Counted from the first letter of the stretch, positions 45,822-57,507 are shown. The stretch is DNA of 64,000 nt from Bacillus sp. NEB1478 (GCF_031582965.1 NZ_CP134049.1:2294001-2358000), one strand, 5' to 3'. Numbers and translations: made by a program. The notes: a model not told the origin generated them from the sequence alone.

Positions 45822-47153
45822 TTACGCCTCCATTACTAATAGTTGTGGATCGTTCAACAAACGCTTAATGTGATTCAATGCATTTTGTGCAGTTGCTCCA
45901 TCGATTAGACGGTGGTCAAAGCTTAGAGAAAGAGCTAATACTGGTGCAACAACAACTTCTCCATCTTTAACAACTGCTTTCTCAGCGATACGGCCAATAC
46001 CAAGGATCGCTACTTCTGGGTGGTTAATAACTGGTGTGAACCATTGTCCGCCGGCAGAACCGATATTAGTGATCGTACAAGTTCCGCCCTTCATTTCATC
46101 ACCAGAAAGCTTCCCATCACGAGCCTTTGTAGCAAGTTCGTTAATTTCAGAAGAGATCTTGAAGATAGATTTGCGATCCGCTTCTTTAACAACTGGAACC
46201 ATTAATCCATTATCTGTATCAGCTGCAATACCGATGTTGAAATAGTGCTTGTACACGATTTCTTCATTTGCATCATCGATTGATGCATTCAACACTGGAT
46301 ATTCACGAAGAGCTGAAGTCAATGCTTTTACCACATATGGAAGATAAGTCAGCTTAATTCCCTTATCAGCCGCAACTTGTTTGAACTTCTTACGGTGTGC
46401 AACAAGATCAGTAACGTCCACTTCATCCATAAGTGTAACATGTGGAGCAGTATGTTTGGAGTTCACCATCGCTTTTGAAATCGCTTTACGGATTCCTTTG
46501 ATCTTTTCTCGAGTTTCCATTTCACCAGCTGGAATGGCTTTAGGAGCTTCTTTCTTAGCTGTGTCAGCCTTTTGATCAGTTTGTTCAGCTTTAGGAGCTT
46601 CAGGAGCAGCTTCTCCTCCACCGCTTACGAATTTGTCGATATCTTCTTTAAGTACACGGCCGTTGTCTCCAGAACCGCTGACTTTACGAATATCAATCTC
46701 TTTTTCGCGGGCATACTTGCGTACAGAAGGCATTGCAATCACGCGCTTCGTTTCATCAACTGGCTCATCTTTTGCAGTGTCTTCCGTTTTTTCAACTTTG
46801 TCATCTGATTTGTCAGTTGCTTTTGCTTGATCAGCCGTCACTTCTTTTTCTTCTTTCGCTTTTGGCTGTTCAGGTGCTTCTTCACTGTCACCATGTGCAG
46901 ATGGAGGGATTTCTCCCTCAGCTTCGATAGTTAAGAGTACATCACCAACAACTGATACTGTACCTTCGTCAACTTTTAATTCTAAAATTTTACCGTCTAC
47001 TGGAGATGGGATTTCAACTACGGCTTTGTCGTTTTGAACTTCTAGCAGGATATCATCTTCTTTAATTGCATCCCCTGCTTTTACAAACCACTTTACTATC
47101 TCACCTTCGTGAATTCCTTCACCAATATCGGGAAGCTTAAATTCAAATGCCAA
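45822..47153 (-). CDS. pdhC: dihydrolipoamide acetyltransferase (E2)
   Basis: 443 residues. One lipoyl domain (1-78, Lys43 in NDKAV), an acidic Ala/Glu/Lys linker, a peripheral-subunit binding domain (about 138-175, [20 protein letters not shown]), a second linker rich in Ala/Pro/Lys, and the catalytic domain with [10 protein letters not shown] near the end. Core of the pyruvate dehydrogenase complex. The 107-bp gap from pdhB contains a stem-loop. Confidence 0.97.
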   Translation of the reverse strand: MAFEFKLPDIGEGIHEGEIVKWFVKAGDAIKEDDILLEVQNDKAVVEIPSPVDGKILELKVDEGTVSVVGDVLLTIEAEGEIPPSAHGDSEEAPEQPKAKEEKEVTADQAKATDKSDDKVEKTEDTAKDEPVDETKRVIAMPSVRKYAREKEIDIRKVSGSGDNGRVLKEDIDKFVSGGGEAAPEAPKAEQTDQKADTAKKEAPKAIPAGEMETREKIKGIRKAISKAMVNSKHTAPHVTLMDEVDVTDLVAHRKKFKQVAADKGIKLTYLPYVVKALTSALREYPVLNASIDDANEEIVYKHYFNIGIAADTDNGLMVPVVKEADRKSIFKISSEINELATKARDGKLSGDEMKGGTCTITNIGSAGGQWFTPVINHPEVAILGIGRIAEKAVVKDGEVVVAPVLALSLSFDHRLIDGATAQNALNHIKRLLNDPQLLVMEA

Positions 47154-47203
47154 GATTAACGCCTCCTATTTGTTTCAATCTATTTTTTTCATTGATGTGA
47201 AAA

Positions 47204-47243
47204 GGCTGAAAGAAGCAGTCTTATGCAGACAACTCTTTCAGCT
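47204..47243 (-). repeat. stem-loop between pdhB and pdhC
   Basis: Minus-strand AGCTGAAAGAG-TT-GTCT-GCATA-AGAC-TGCT-TCTTTCAGCC, a two-part stem in the pdhB-pdhC gap. No U-tract follows, so it is more likely an mRNA processing or stability element than a terminator. Confidence 0.6.
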
Positions 47244-47260
47244 AACATTTAATTTTTATT

Positions 47261-48238
47261 TTAGAAATTGTAGACTTTCTTTGCTTTCTCTACAATATCA
47301 CGATGATCTGGAAGCCAAACATCCTCAGCAGACGCAAATGGGAATACTGTATCTGGTGCAGTTACACGCAATACAGGAGCTTCCAAGCTAAGAATTGCAC
47401 GGTCATTAATTTCAGCTACTACAAACGCACCGATACCAGCTTGTTTTTGTGCTTCTTGAACCACGATTGCACGACCTGTCTTTTCAACAGATGCAACAAT
47501 CGTCTCAATATCAATAGGGCTGATCGTACGAAGGTCAATAACTTCAGCAGAAATACCGTCTTTTTCAAGCTCTTCCGCTGCTTTTAACGAAGCATGAACC
47601 ATTGCTCCATAAGTAATGATAGAAACATCTTTACCTTCACGTTTCACATCAGCTTTTCCGATTTCAATTGTGTATTCTTCCTCTGGCACTTCACCACGGA
47701 AGGAACGATACAACTTCATGTGCTCTAAGAACACAACCGGATCATTATCACGGATCGCTGAGATTAATAGACCTTTCGCATCATATGGAGTTGCAGGAAT
47801 AACAACTTTAAGCCCTGGCGTTTGATACATTAACCCTTCAAGGTTGTCTGCATGCAATTCAGGCGTTTTAACTCCGCCGCCGAATGGTGAACGAATCGTT
47901 ACAGGAGAATTATAAACTCCACCAGAACGGTAACGCATACGAGCCATTTGAGCAGCTACTGAATCAAATACTTCAAATACAAAACCGAAGAATTGAATTT
48001 CCATAACTGGACGGAAACCAGTAAGCCCAAGACCTATTGCAAGTCCCCCAATTCCAGACTCTGCAAGAGGAGTATCGAATACACGGTCTTCCCCAAATTC
48101 TTTTTGAAGGCCTTCAGTCGCACGGAATACTCCACCGTTTTGACCGACGTCTTCACCAAATACAAGCACATTTTCATTGTTTTTCAATTCAGTGCGCATT
48201 GCGTCTGTAATTGCTTGAATCATGGTCATTTGAGCCAT
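47261..48238 (-). CDS. pdhB: pyruvate dehydrogenase E1 beta subunit
   Basis: 325 residues. Transketolase pyrimidine-binding domain then C-terminal domain. [30 protein letters not shown] stretch [14 protein letters not shown] and [21 protein letters not shown] are characteristic. ATG start, 1 bp after the pdhA stop. Confidence 0.96.
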   Translation of the reverse strand: MAQMTMIQAITDAMRTELKNNENVLVFGEDVGQNGGVFRATEGLQKEFGEDRVFDTPLAESGIGGLAIGLGLTGFRPVMEIQFFGFVFEVFDSVAAQMARMRYRSGGVYNSPVTIRSPFGGGVKTPELHADNLEGLMYQTPGLKVVIPATPYDAKGLLISAIRDNDPVVFLEHMKLYRSFRGEVPEEEYTIEIGKADVKREGKDVSIITYGAMVHASLKAAEELEKDGISAEVIDLRTISPIDIETIVASVEKTGRAIVVQEAQKQAGIGAFVVAEINDRAILSLEAPVLRVTAPDTVFPFASAEDVWLPDHRDIVEKAKKVYNF

Positions 48239-48239
48239 A

Positions 48240-49853
<1,614 letters not shown>

Positions 49854-50405
49854 GTGTTAACTATGAAAGATATTGTGAGGGAAGGACATCCCGTTCTTAG
49901 ACAAAAAGCTGCCGAAGTTTCTCAGCCATTTTCAGAGGAAGATGTAGCTATTGCAAATCAACTCCTTGAATATGTAAAGAACAGCCAAGATCCCGAAATT
50001 TCTCTAAAACATAAACTTAGACCTGGCATCGGGCTCGCAGCTCCTCAAATCGGAGTATCCAAAAGGATCTTCGCTATGCATGTAACAGATGATGAAGGAA
50101 ACTTGTTTAGTTATGCATTAATCAATCCTAAGTTAATGAGTCATTCCGTGAAAATGACGTATTTAGATGGCGGTGAAGGCTGTTTATCAGTAGACCGCGA
50201 CGTTCCAGGACTCGTCCCCCGCTACGCCAAAGTAACCGTTAAAGGCTACACCCCTGATGGTTCCTTAGTAGAGTTGAAATTGAAAGGTCTCCCTGGTATT
50301 TGTATTCAACATGAAATGGACCACTTGGATGGAATCATGTTTTATGATCGGATAGACGATAAGCAGCCCTTTGAACCACCTTCAAATTCAGCAACAGTTC
50401 GTTAA
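49854..50405 (+). CDS. def: peptide deformylase
   Basis: 183 residues, type II (Gram-positive) deformylase. Metal and active-site motifs: GIGLAAPQIG, EGCLSVDRDVPG and QHEMDHLDG. Removes formyl from nascent N-termini. GTG 49854 follows GGAGG at 8 nt and gives MLTMKDIVREGHP, like B. subtilis YkrB (MITMKDI). A further ATG 9 bases later is possible. Confidence 0.95.
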   Translation: MLTMKDIVREGHPVLRQKAAEVSQPFSEEDVAIANQLLEYVKNSQDPEISLKHKLRPGIGLAAPQIGVSKRIFAMHVTDDEGNLFSYALINPKLMSHSVKMTYLDGGEGCLSVDRDVPGLVPRYAKVTVKGYTPDGSLVELKLKGLPGICIQHEMDHLDGIMFYDRIDDKQPFEPPSNSATVR

Positions 50406-50407
50406 TT

Positions 50408-50457
50408 ATGAAAAAGCTGGCTTATACACGATAAATACGTGGATAGCCAGCTTTTTT
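50408..50457 (+). terminator. terminator after def
   Basis: AAAAGCTGGCT...AGCCAGCTTTTTT stem with TTTTTT tail. Confidence 0.88.
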
Positions 50458-50514
50458 GCACCCAAATCTTCTTTTAATAAGTATATTCACACAAGGATAA
50501 ACACACCTTCTTTT

Positions 50515-51423
50515 CTAGGCTGTTCGATTATGCTCGATCGATGCTGATACTGCAGATTTTTTTCTTCCGGTTAAATAAACCCCAAGGAAAATTAAGAATA
50601 AGCCAAGAAAGGCAATAGGCGGAATTTTTTCATTAAGCAATACACTTCCCCAAATGACAGCTGAAACCGGTACAAGATAGGTTACTAAAGCAGCGAATTC
50701 AGCTGATCCTGCTGAAATCATATAATAAAAGAGTAAGTAAGCTAGACCAGAGCCAAATATTCCTAAACCCAGTAAAGAAAAAACAGCTTCATTCGTTACA
50801 GTTTGAATCGGTATATGCCACCCACCTGTAAACAACATAATCATCCCACTAATTATTGAGCCTACAATTAAAGTAGCCAATGCAGTGATCCATACAGACG
50901 TTAACTGAAGATGCTTTTTAGCATATTGCGAACTAAACCCATAACAGCAAGTTGCAGAAAGCATTAACAAAATACCTATTATCAATTCATTTTTTGATAG
51001 GCCCGGTGTATTAGCACCCATTAAAAAAATAATTCCCACAAATCCGACCATGACACCCGTCCATTGTTTCCACTTCATCTTAACAGAGAAAAAAAGGACC
51101 CCCATCATTGCAGTCCAAATCGGAGTGGTTGCATTTAGGATTGCTGTATAACCGCTATCCAAGAAGGTTTCACTTATAGCAATCAACCCCCAAGGTAATC
51201 CAGCATTTAGTAATCCTACAAAAAATAAAGATTTCAATGGAAGTGCTTTTATATTTATTTTCTGTCTGCGCAATAAAATAATCGGGAGGATTGTTAACGC
51301 CCCAAGAACACATCGAATGAAAACAATCTGCCAAGGATCAAACACTTCTAATAAGACTTTAATAAATAAAAATGACATCCCCCAGATCAGACTCAGGGTA
51401 AAAAGAGCAGAATAAAGTTTCAT
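50515..51423 (-). CDS. EamA-family drug/metabolite transporter
   Basis: 302 residues, ten transmembrane helices in two EamA repeats (about 5-135 and 148-280). IWGMSFLFIKVLL, GLLNAGLPWGLIAISETFLDSG and LGIFGSGLAYLLFYYMI are characteristic. Likely exports a small metabolite; substrate unknown. ATG start behind ACTAGGAGG. Single gene; the region upstream (51424-51840) contains the structured repeats. Confidence 0.9.
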   Translation of the reverse strand: MKLYSALFTLSLIWGMSFLFIKVLLEVFDPWQIVFIRCVLGALTILPIILLRRQKINIKALPLKSLFFVGLLNAGLPWGLIAISETFLDSGYTAILNATTPIWTAMMGVLFFSVKMKWKQWTGVMVGFVGIIFLMGANTPGLSKNELIIGILLMLSATCCYGFSSQYAKKHLQLTSVWITALATLIVGSIISGMIMLFTGGWHIPIQTVTNEAVFSLLGLGIFGSGLAYLLFYYMISAGSAEFAALVTYLVPVSAVIWGSVLLNEKIPPIAFLGLFLIFLGVYLTGRKKSAVSASIEHNRTA

Positions 51424-51440
51424 AATACCTCCTAGTTATA

Positions 51441-51557
51441 AAAGCTGAAGCGGCTCGTTTAAAAGCGACAAGCACAAAAGTTTTTGAGTGTGAACAAGCT
51501 TTTTGTGTTCCTCAAAAAAACGTTGTGAACTCGAGCTTTTAGCCGCTGAAGCTGGAT
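51441..51557 (+). repeat. structured intergenic element, copy 1
   Basis: Starts AAAGCTGAAGCGGCTCGTTTA and ends AGCCGCTGAAGCTGG. Arms GCGGCT/AGCCGC and AAAAGC/GCTTTT flank an inner hairpin GAACAAG/TTTTTGTGTTC and the string CTCGAG. Similar elements are, from memory, common between genes in Bacillaceae, with no function I can name. No ORF with a good ribosome binding site lies in it. Confidence 0.8.
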
Positions 51558-51566
51558 ATATATATA

Positions 51567-51737
51567 AATGCTGAAATGACCGTTTAGTCCCGACAAAGAA
51601 AACACAGTTTACGTAGTTTGGAAACTGATGTTGCACTTGTGCCTGTGGTGTCAGCACTTAACTCTTGACTGACGACACGCTTTTTGTGTCTTAGGAAAGA
51701 GGAAAGTGACCTCGAGGGACTGGTCATTGAAGTTGGG
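51567..51737 (+). repeat. structured intergenic element, copy 2
   Basis: Same plan as copy 1 but with different paired bases: GCTGAAATGACC and GGTCATTGAAG, AGTCCC and GGGACT, inner hairpin GACACGCTTTTTGTGTC, then CTCGAG. About 54 bp longer than copy 1 in the middle. A truncated start of a third copy (AAAGCTGAAACAGCTCA) lies at 51744-51760. Confidence 0.78.
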
Positions 51738-51840
51738 TAAATAAAAGCTGAAACAGCTCATTGATTTACACAATTTCCCTCTGAAAAATTATCCGTTATT
51801 ACGCATACTATGTAATAAAAAATGGAACGGAGGGTAATAA

Positions 51841-51924
51841 ATGAAAAAGAAAATACGTTTCTTAAAGAAATTTAAAAATTGGGTAAAAAGGCAAAATAAT
51901 AATGGCAAACTAATTATGAACTAA
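51841..51924 (+). CDS. 27-residue basic micro-ORF
   Basis: Begins MKKKIRFLKKFKNWVKRQ and ends KLIMN: 10 Lys/Arg in 27 residues, amphipathic in the first 18. ATG at 51841 follows GGAACGGAGGGTAATAA with GGAGGG 7 nt upstream, a strong site. The whole of 51424-52095 contains no other gene. It may be a peptide of the cationic membrane-active type or an unknown regulatory peptide. Not recognised; coding status needs ribosome profiling. Confidence 0.5.
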   Translation: MKKKIRFLKKFKNWVKRQNNNGKLIMN

Positions 51925-52021
51925 TATACGTTGCTAAAACCATTATAAAGGATTTTATCGTTTGCTTAACAGCAAATATTTGTTAGCGTTGTCAATAATC
52001 ATGCTCCGCTATGAAAAATAC

Positions 52022-52050
52022 ATGAAAAACATGTCGCTTTCCTTTATAAT
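52022..52050 (+). promoter_or_regulatory. putative rpoY-rnjA promoter
   Basis: TATAAT at 52045-52050 with ATGAAA 17 bp upstream as a weak -35, about 45 bp before the rpoY start. Confidence 0.5.
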
Positions 52051-52095
52051 AGAACGAAGACAGAAAAAACTAATGATCGGTAAGGAGACATGAAA

Positions 52096-52305
52096 ATGAT
52101 TTATAAAGTATTTTTCCAAAAAAGTTTAACTGAGGTTCCTGTTCGCGAACACACACAATCAGTGTACGTTGAAGCTAAAACAGTAAATGAAGTTCGTCAA
52201 AAATTAGCTGACCGCAAATACAATATTGAGTACATACAAGAAATTAAAGGTAATTTTCTTGATTATGAAAAAGAAACGAATTCATTGAAATTGGAGAATG
52301 TATAA
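52096..52305 (+). CDS. rpoY: RNA polymerase epsilon subunit
   Basis: 69 residues. Matches YkzG/RpoY: MIYKVFFQ start, EVPVREHTQSVYVEA, RKYNIEYIQEIKGNFLDYE. It binds RNA polymerase. ATG 52096 (8 nt after GGAG) fits the homologue N-terminus; an ATG six bases upstream is too close to the site. Followed by rnjA 3 bp downstream, the conserved pair. Confidence 0.93.
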   Translation: MIYKVFFQKSLTEVPVREHTQSVYVEAKTVNEVRQKLADRKYNIEYIQEIKGNFLDYEKETNSLKLENV

Positions 52306-52308
52306 TAT

Positions 52309-53979
52309 ATGAAATTTGTAAAAAACCATCAAGCTGCCGTGTTCGCCCTCGGCGGTCTAGGGGAAATCGGCAAAAATACCTATGCCGTACAATTTCAGGA
52401 TGAAATAATTCTGATTGATGCAGGAATAAAATTTCCTGAAGACGAGCTTTTAGGTATTGACTATGTTATTCCTGACTATACGTATCTTGTTAAAAATGAA
52501 GAAAAGATAAAAGGATTATTTATCACCCACGGTCATGAAGACCATATTGGCGGAATTCCTTATTTATTAAGGCAAGTGAATATTCCGATTTATGGAGGCA
52601 AGTTAGCTCTTGCTCTTATTAAGAACAAATTAGAAGAACATGGTCTTCTCCGCCGTACTACATTGCATGAAATTACAGAAGATGAGGTCGTGAAGTTCAG
52701 AAAAACATCTGTTAGCTTTTTCAGAACAACACACAGTATTCCTGAAGCCTTTGGAATCGTTGTTAAAACACCTCCTGGGAATATCGTTCATACAGGAGAT
52801 TTCAAATTCGACTTCACACCAGTTGGTGAACCAGCAAACTTAACTAAAATGGCTGAAATCGGAAAAGAAGGCGTCCTTTGCTTGCTTTCTGATAGTACAA
52901 ACAGCGAAGTTCCTGGCTTTACTTTATCTGAAAAAAAAGTTGGAGAAACCATTCAAGATATTTTCAGAAAAATGGATGGGCGAGTTATATTTGCTACATT
53001 TGCTTCCAACATTCATAGATTACAGCAAGTTGTCGAAGCATCCGTTGCAAACAACCGTAAAATTGCTGTATTTGGACGAAGCATGGATTCTGCAATAAAT
53101 GTTGGACAGGAACTCGGATTTATCAAAGCTCCTAAAAATACATTTGTGGATGCCAATCAGATCAACCGCCTGCCTGACAATCAAGTTACAATCCTATGTA
53201 CAGGAAGTCAGGGAGAACCTATGGCTGCATTGTCTAGAATCGCTAACGGTACTCACCGTCAAATTCAGATCATTCCAGGAGACACTGTTGTATTCTCTTC
53301 CTCGCCTATCCCTGGTAATGCACTGAGTGTAAGCCGTACAATCAATCAATTATATCGTGCAGGTGCAGAAGTTATTCATGGATCATTAAGTGATATTCAT
53401 ACTTCTGGTCATGGAGGGCAGCAAGAACAGAAATTAATGCTTCGTCTGATGAAACCGAAGTTCTTCTTACCGATCCATGGTGAGTATCGAATGTTAAAAA
53501 TGCATACGAAACTAGCTGAAGAATGTGACGTTCCTTTACAGAATTCATTCATAATGGACAACGGTGAAGTGCTGGCTTTATCTCAAAATGAAGCAATGGT
53601 TGCCGGAAAGATTCCTTCTGGATCTGTTTACGTTGATGGCAGTGGAATCGGTGATATAGGTAACATTGTACTTCGTGACCGCAAGATTTTATCAGAAGAA
53701 GGTCTTGTTGTCGTTGTTGTCAGTATGGATATGAAAGAGTTTAAAATTGAAGCAGGACCTGATATCATCTCGCGCGGTTTTGTATACATGCGTGAATCAG
53801 GTGATCTTATCCAAGATGCTCAAAATTTATTAAGTAACCATCTACAAAAAATTATGAGTGAGAAACGAACGACTCAATGGTCTGAAATTAAGAATGAAAT
53901 TACCGATACACTATCACCTTTCTTATATGAAAAAACAAAAAGACGTCCAATGATTCTTCCAATTATCATGGAAATCTAA
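52309..53979 (+). CDS. rnjA: ribonuclease J1
   Basis: 556 residues. Metallo-beta-lactamase fold with HGHEDHIGG, a beta-CASP domain (about 210-370), [11 protein letters not shown] and the C-terminal domain. 5' exonuclease and endonuclease for mRNA and 16S maturation. ATG start with GGAG upstream. Context: the Ric subunit YlbF and the SR1P peptide (known to promote GapA-RNase J1 contact) are in the same window. Confidence 0.97.
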   Translation: MKFVKNHQAAVFALGGLGEIGKNTYAVQFQDEIILIDAGIKFPEDELLGIDYVIPDYTYLVKNEEKIKGLFITHGHEDHIGGIPYLLRQVNIPIYGGKLALALIKNKLEEHGLLRRTTLHEITEDEVVKFRKTSVSFFRTTHSIPEAFGIVVKTPPGNIVHTGDFKFDFTPVGEPANLTKMAEIGKEGVLCLLSDSTNSEVPGFTLSEKKVGETIQDIFRKMDGRVIFATFASNIHRLQQVVEASVANNRKIAVFGRSMDSAINVGQELGFIKAPKNTFVDANQINRLPDNQVTILCTGSQGEPMAALSRIANGTHRQIQIIPGDTVVFSSSPIPGNALSVSRTINQLYRAGAEVIHGSLSDIHTSGHGGQQEQKLMLRLMKPKFFLPIHGEYRMLKMHTKLAEECDVPLQNSFIMDNGEVLALSQNEAMVAGKIPSGSVYVDGSGIGDIGNIVLRDRKILSEEGLVVVVVSMDMKEFKIEAGPDIISRGFVYMRESGDLIQDAQNLLSNHLQKIMSEKRTTQWSEIKNEITDTLSPFLYEKTKRRPMILPIIMEI

Positions 53980-53985
53980 TCAACA

Positions 53986-54027
53986 AATCAAAAACCGTTG
54001 CCCTTTTAAAGGGAACGGTTTTTTTAT
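53986..54027. terminator. terminator between rnjA and ktrC
   Basis: AAAAACCGTTGCCC-TTTTAAA-GGGAACGGTTTTTTT, placed between two convergent genes. Confidence 0.88.
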
Positions 54028-54698
54028 GCTTCATTTGTTATATGTTTTTCCAAACGGTTTATATCTTTATCTCGTCCAATTACGATTAGAATGTCATCAG
54101 GGTGAATGGACTGGTTGGCTTTGGGAGACACATAAATTTCTTTTCCTCTTTTTATAGCAACAACGTTGCAACCAAATCTTGCGCGAATATCAAGTTCGAT
54201 TAATGTTTTGCCATTCATCTTTTCAGATGCTTTAAGTTCCACCATACTATGTTCATCTGATAATTCTAAGTAATCTAGTACACTGCTCGAGACAATTTGA
54301 TGTGCAATTCTAATCCCCATATCACGTTCAGGATGAATAATCTTGTCGGCACCGATCTTTTTAAGCACTTTTTCGTGATAATCATTCTGAGCTTTTACAG
54401 TAATCTTTTCAACACCCATCTCTTTTAAGATTAAGGTTGTTAAAATACTAGCCTGTAAATTATCACCGATCGCAACAACAACATGCTGAAAATTTCGGAT
54501 TCCAAGACTTTTTAAGACACCTTCATCCGTAGTATCAGCTATTACTGCATGTGTAGCGATGTTTGAAAATTCATTAACTCGCTCTTCATCAATATCAATA
54601 GCCAAAACTTCCATTCCCTGATCAGACAATGCTTTAACCATGCTGCCGCCAAAACGTCCAAGTCCTATTACAGCATATTGCTTCTTCAAACGTGCCAC
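54024..54698 (-). CDS. ktrC: potassium uptake RCK subunit KtrC
   Basis: 224 residues. RCK_N Rossmann domain with GLGRFGGSMVKALSDQGMEVLAIDID (NAD/ATP site) and RCK_C domain at about 140-222. Cytosolic gating subunit for the KtrD channel; RCK_C is a known c-di-AMP target. ATG start behind GGATTGGAGTG. Convergent with rnjA, as in B. subtilis (ykqB). Confidence 0.92.
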   Translation of the reverse strand: MARLKKQYAVIGLGRFGGSMVKALSDQGMEVLAIDIDEERVNEFSNIATHAVIADTTDEGVLKSLGIRNFQHVVVAIGDNLQASILTTLILKEMGVEKITVKAQNDYHEKVLKKIGADKIIHPERDMGIRIAHQIVSSSVLDYLELSDEHSMVELKASEKMNGKTLIELDIRARFGCNVVAIKRGKEIYVSPKANQSIHPDDILIVIGRDKDINRLEKHITNEA

Positions 54699-54796
54699 TC
54701 CAATCCGTTATCGATGTATCCTTATTTTACCACAAAAGCATTTAAACAAATTAATCTGATAAAAATTATTATGTATTTGAATATGTGCAAAAATAA

Positions 54797-54828
54797 CCCA
54801 AGAGCAAATCTCTTGGGTTATTTCATCA
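54797..54828 (-). terminator. terminator after peroxiredoxin gene
   Basis: Minus-strand AACCCAAGAG-ATTTG-CTCTTGGGTT followed by ATTTTTG. Confidence 0.85.
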
Positions 54829-54836
54829 TCAATTAA

Positions 54837-55385
54837 TTAAACTTCTAAAGTTTTTTGTCCAGGCTTCCAGTTTGCAGGGCAAAGTCCGCCAGTTTGAAGT
54901 GCTTGAAGAACGCGTAATGTTTCTTCAACATCACGGCCAATGTTGTTATGGTTAACAACGGAATACATTAATTCACCTTCTGGAGAAATAATAAACAACC
55001 CTCGAAGAGCAACCCCTTCTTCCTCAATAAGTACACCATAATCGCGTGCTACTGAGTGGTTTGTGTCCGCTGCTAATGAATAGTTTAACTCTCCTAGACC
55101 ATTCATATCACGTGGAGTGTTGATCCAAGCTTTGTGAGTATGGATTGTATCAGTGGAAACACCGATTACTTCTGCATCAAGATCTTCAAACTCATCATGA
55201 CGATCGCTTAAAGATGTGATTTCAGTTGGACATACAAATGTGAAGTCCATTGGATAGAAGAATAGTACAGTCCACTTATCGTTTTTCATGTTCTCTTCTA
55301 AACTAACTTTGCCAAATTCTTTGTTTGGTAAAACTGCATCCATTTCAAATCGTGGTGCTTGTTTTGCTACCATACGTTCTGCCAT
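54837..55385 (-). CDS. ykuU: 2-Cys peroxiredoxin (YkuU type)
   Basis: 182 residues. Peroxidatic Cys52 in FVCPTE and resolving Cys169 in GGLCPANW, with the GGLG-like loop and YF tail region, so a typical 2-Cys enzyme. Reduces hydroperoxides. ATG 55385 follows GGAGGG; an in-frame TTG 18 bases earlier overlaps that site. Driven by a consensus promoter at 55427-55455; no PerR box recognised. Confidence 0.93.
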   Translation of the reverse strand: MAERMVAKQAPRFEMDAVLPNKEFGKVSLEENMKNDKWTVLFFYPMDFTFVCPTEITSLSDRHDEFEDLDAEVIGVSTDTIHTHKAWINTPRDMNGLGELNYSLAADTNHSVARDYGVLIEEEGVALRGLFIISPEGELMYSVVNHNNIGRDVEETLRVLQALQTGGLCPANWKPGQKTLEV

Positions 55386-55426
55386 AGGTGTAAATCCCTC
55401 CAAAAAACATGTTTTTTACATGGGTA

Positions 55427-55455
55427 ATTATAGTACATTCCTTATTTTTAGTCAA
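55427..55455 (-). promoter_or_regulatory. sigma-A promoter of peroxiredoxin gene
   Basis: Minus-strand TTGACT, 17-bp spacer, TATAAT. Only one base differs from consensus. Confidence 0.82.
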
Positions 55456-55637
55456 TATTAAATAATAATCAATTTAAATAAGGCATAGCTTCCCACGTCT
55501 TAATTTCTCCTTAATCATAGCAATTTAAACACGAAATGTGAAATAATACGCTTGTTTTCATCTCTCATCTATTCTCATTACAACCGTTTAAATTGAGGAT
55601 TACTTGGGAATTCAATAAAGTAAGGAGGTGCATTCAA

Positions 55638-55841
55638 ATGCCTTATGATTCTTTAAAAGATCTGCCTGATGGTGTTAAAGACAATCTTCCTCATCATGCT
55701 CAAGAAATTTATAAAGAAGCATTCAACTCTGCAATTGATGAGTATAAGGAAGAAGAAACTGCACACAAAGTTGCATGGAGCGCTGTTAAGAATAAGTATG
55801 AGAAATCAAACAATGGAAAGTGGGTAAGTAAAGACTCCTGA
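55638..55841 (+). CDS. ChaB-family protein
   Basis: 67 residues. MPYDSLKDLPDGVKDNLP, the EAFNSAIDEY and AWSAVKNKYEK segments match ChaB. Its role (a putative cation-transport regulator by name) is unproven. ATG 55638 follows AAGGAGGTG at 7 nt. Confidence 0.88.
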   Translation: MPYDSLKDLPDGVKDNLPHHAQEIYKEAFNSAIDEYKEEETAHKVAWSAVKNKYEKSNNGKWVSKDS

Positions 55842-55864
55842 TCACTCAGGAGTCTTTTTCTTTT
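55833..55864. terminator. terminator between chaB and CNNM genes
   Basis: GACTCCTGATCACTCAGGAGTC followed by TTTTTC; the stem includes both stop codon regions. Confidence 0.85.
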
Positions 55865-57144
55865 ATATTTTCAATCTGTATTCTTTTAACTTGCCGCCCA
55901 TCGAGCTCTAATATCGTAAAATGATAACTTCCATATTCAAAATCATTATCGTTTTCCAAATCAATCGGACGTGTCAGCACCCAGCCGCCAATGGTATCAA
56001 TTTCAGAGTTATCTATATCGAGAGCAAACAATGTATTGATTTCTGAAATTAATACTTTCCCATCCACAATCGTTTTTGTTGGCGAAATTTGCTGAATCTC
56101 AGGTACTTCATCGATATCAAATTCATCACGTATTTCACCGACTATTTCTTCCAAGATATCCTCGACAGTTACTATACCTGCTGTTCCACCGTATTCATCC
56201 ACTAAAACAGCCATATGTGTACGGTCTTTCTGCATTTTAACCAGCAATTTTTGAATAGGCGTTGATTCGTGAACCGTGATAATTGGACGAATATAATCCT
56301 GAAGATCATATTCTTGATTATTAAAGTGCTCGTTGAAAAATTCCTTAATATTCACAAGACCCGTGATATGGTCTTTATCATCAGTAGCAACAGGATAACG
56401 GGTAAACTTTTCTTCACGCATGATTGCCAAATTCTCTGCACTCGTATTATCTAAAAACAAACATACCATTTCGGTTCGAGGAATCATTATTTCTTTGGCT
56501 ACTCGATCATCAAATTCAAAGATACGATTCACATAACGATACTCAGACTGATTGATTTCTCCGCCCTCTAAACTCTCTGATAAAATTAGCCGCAGTTCTT
56601 CTTCTGTATGTACAGCTTCATGTTCACTAGCAGGACTGACACCAAACATCTTAGTCAATAGATTTGCTGAGCCGTTCAATATGAATATAAACGGATACAT
56701 TACCTTATAGAAAGTAATAATGGGTTTTGCAGTAGCTAAACTAATAGCTTCTGCTTTTTGAATTGCGAAAGTTTTAGGTGATAACTCTCCAAGAACTACA
56801 TGAATAAATGTAATAAAAGAAAAAGCAATTGAAAATGACAATGTGTGTGTTAAACCTTCACTTAATCCAGCTTTTTTAAAAATAGGATCCAGGAAAATCT
56901 GAACAGTCGGCTCACCAAGCCAACCTAATCCTAATGCTGTGATTGTAATTCCAAGCTGACAAGCTGAAAGATAACCATCCAAGTTCTCAATTACTTGTTT
57001 TGCAGCTATCGCTTTCTTATTTCCTTCTGATGCTAGGTGATCAATTCTGGTCTTGCGGACTTTTACAATTGCAAATTCAGTTGCGACGAAGAACGCAGTG
57101 AGTATGATGAGTAAAATGATCAGAAGTATGTTTATATATGGCAT
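55846..57144 (-). CDS. CNNM/CorC-type transport protein
   Basis: 432 residues. N-terminal CNNM domain with about four transmembrane helices (2-28, 62-92, 95-125, 130-160), two CBS domains (about 210-330), and the C-terminal transporter-associated domain. Mg2+ or Na+ efflux has been proposed for the family. ATG 57144 follows GGGGAGG. Convergent with chaB. Confidence 0.88.
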   Translation of the reverse strand: MPYINILLIILLIILTAFFVATEFAIVKVRKTRIDHLASEGNKKAIAAKQVIENLDGYLSACQLGITITALGLGWLGEPTVQIFLDPIFKKAGLSEGLTHTLSFSIAFSFITFIHVVLGELSPKTFAIQKAEAISLATAKPIITFYKVMYPFIFILNGSANLLTKMFGVSPASEHEAVHTEEELRLILSESLEGGEINQSEYRYVNRIFEFDDRVAKEIMIPRTEMVCLFLDNTSAENLAIMREEKFTRYPVATDDKDHITGLVNIKEFFNEHFNNQEYDLQDYIRPIITVHESTPIQKLLVKMQKDRTHMAVLVDEYGGTAGIVTVEDILEEIVGEIRDEFDIDEVPEIQQISPTKTIVDGKVLISEINTLFALDIDNSEIDTIGGWVLTRPIDLENDNDFEYGSYHFTILELDGRQVKRIQIENIKEKDS

Positions 57145-57258
57145 AAGATCCTCCCCATCTGTAGTTCTAGGTATAATTGTGAGATTGGTCAACTTATTCC
57201 CTATTCTTTCTTGAATTAAACAGAAAGAAAGGGGCAGCAAGGCTGTCCCCGGGAAATG

Positions 57259-57507
57259 TTATGATTGAAATCTGCTTTCAACAGCCTGACACACTTCCTC
57301 TGCAGACATACCATGAGCATTTAACACAGAACCTTGAATCGCAGCATTTTGAATTCCCATTACGTTTTGATCTTGTCCTGTAATTACACAGCAGTCACAG
57401 CCATTTGCATCTTGTTCCTGTTGAAGTTCCACAACGTCATAACCTTTTGCTCTTAATGCATCACTCACATTTGTTAAAGACTGTTCTACACCAATTCTTT
57501 TACCCAT
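57259..57507 (-). CDS. ykuS: UPF0180 protein YkuS
   Basis: 82 residues. [23 protein letters not shown], and the Cys-containing [18 protein letters not shown]. Function unknown. ATG start after GGAGGTGGG. Upstream neighbour of the CNNM gene with a 114-bp gap. Confidence 0.88.
   Translation of the reverse strand: MGKRIGVEQSLTNVSDALRAKGYDVVELQQEQDANGCDCCVITGQDQNVMGIQNAAIQGSVLNAHGMSAEEVCQAVESRFQS

Noticed and set aside
51436..51657. Minus-strand 73-codon open frame over the structured repeats
   Set aside because: No ribosome binding site, no family resemblance, and it crosses two repeat elements whose arms vary by compensatory base changes rather than by codon.
55427..55470. PerR box at the peroxiredoxin promoter
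   Set aside because: The AT-rich stretch has fewer than half of the TTATAATNATTATAA positions in register; only the sigma-A promoter is supported.
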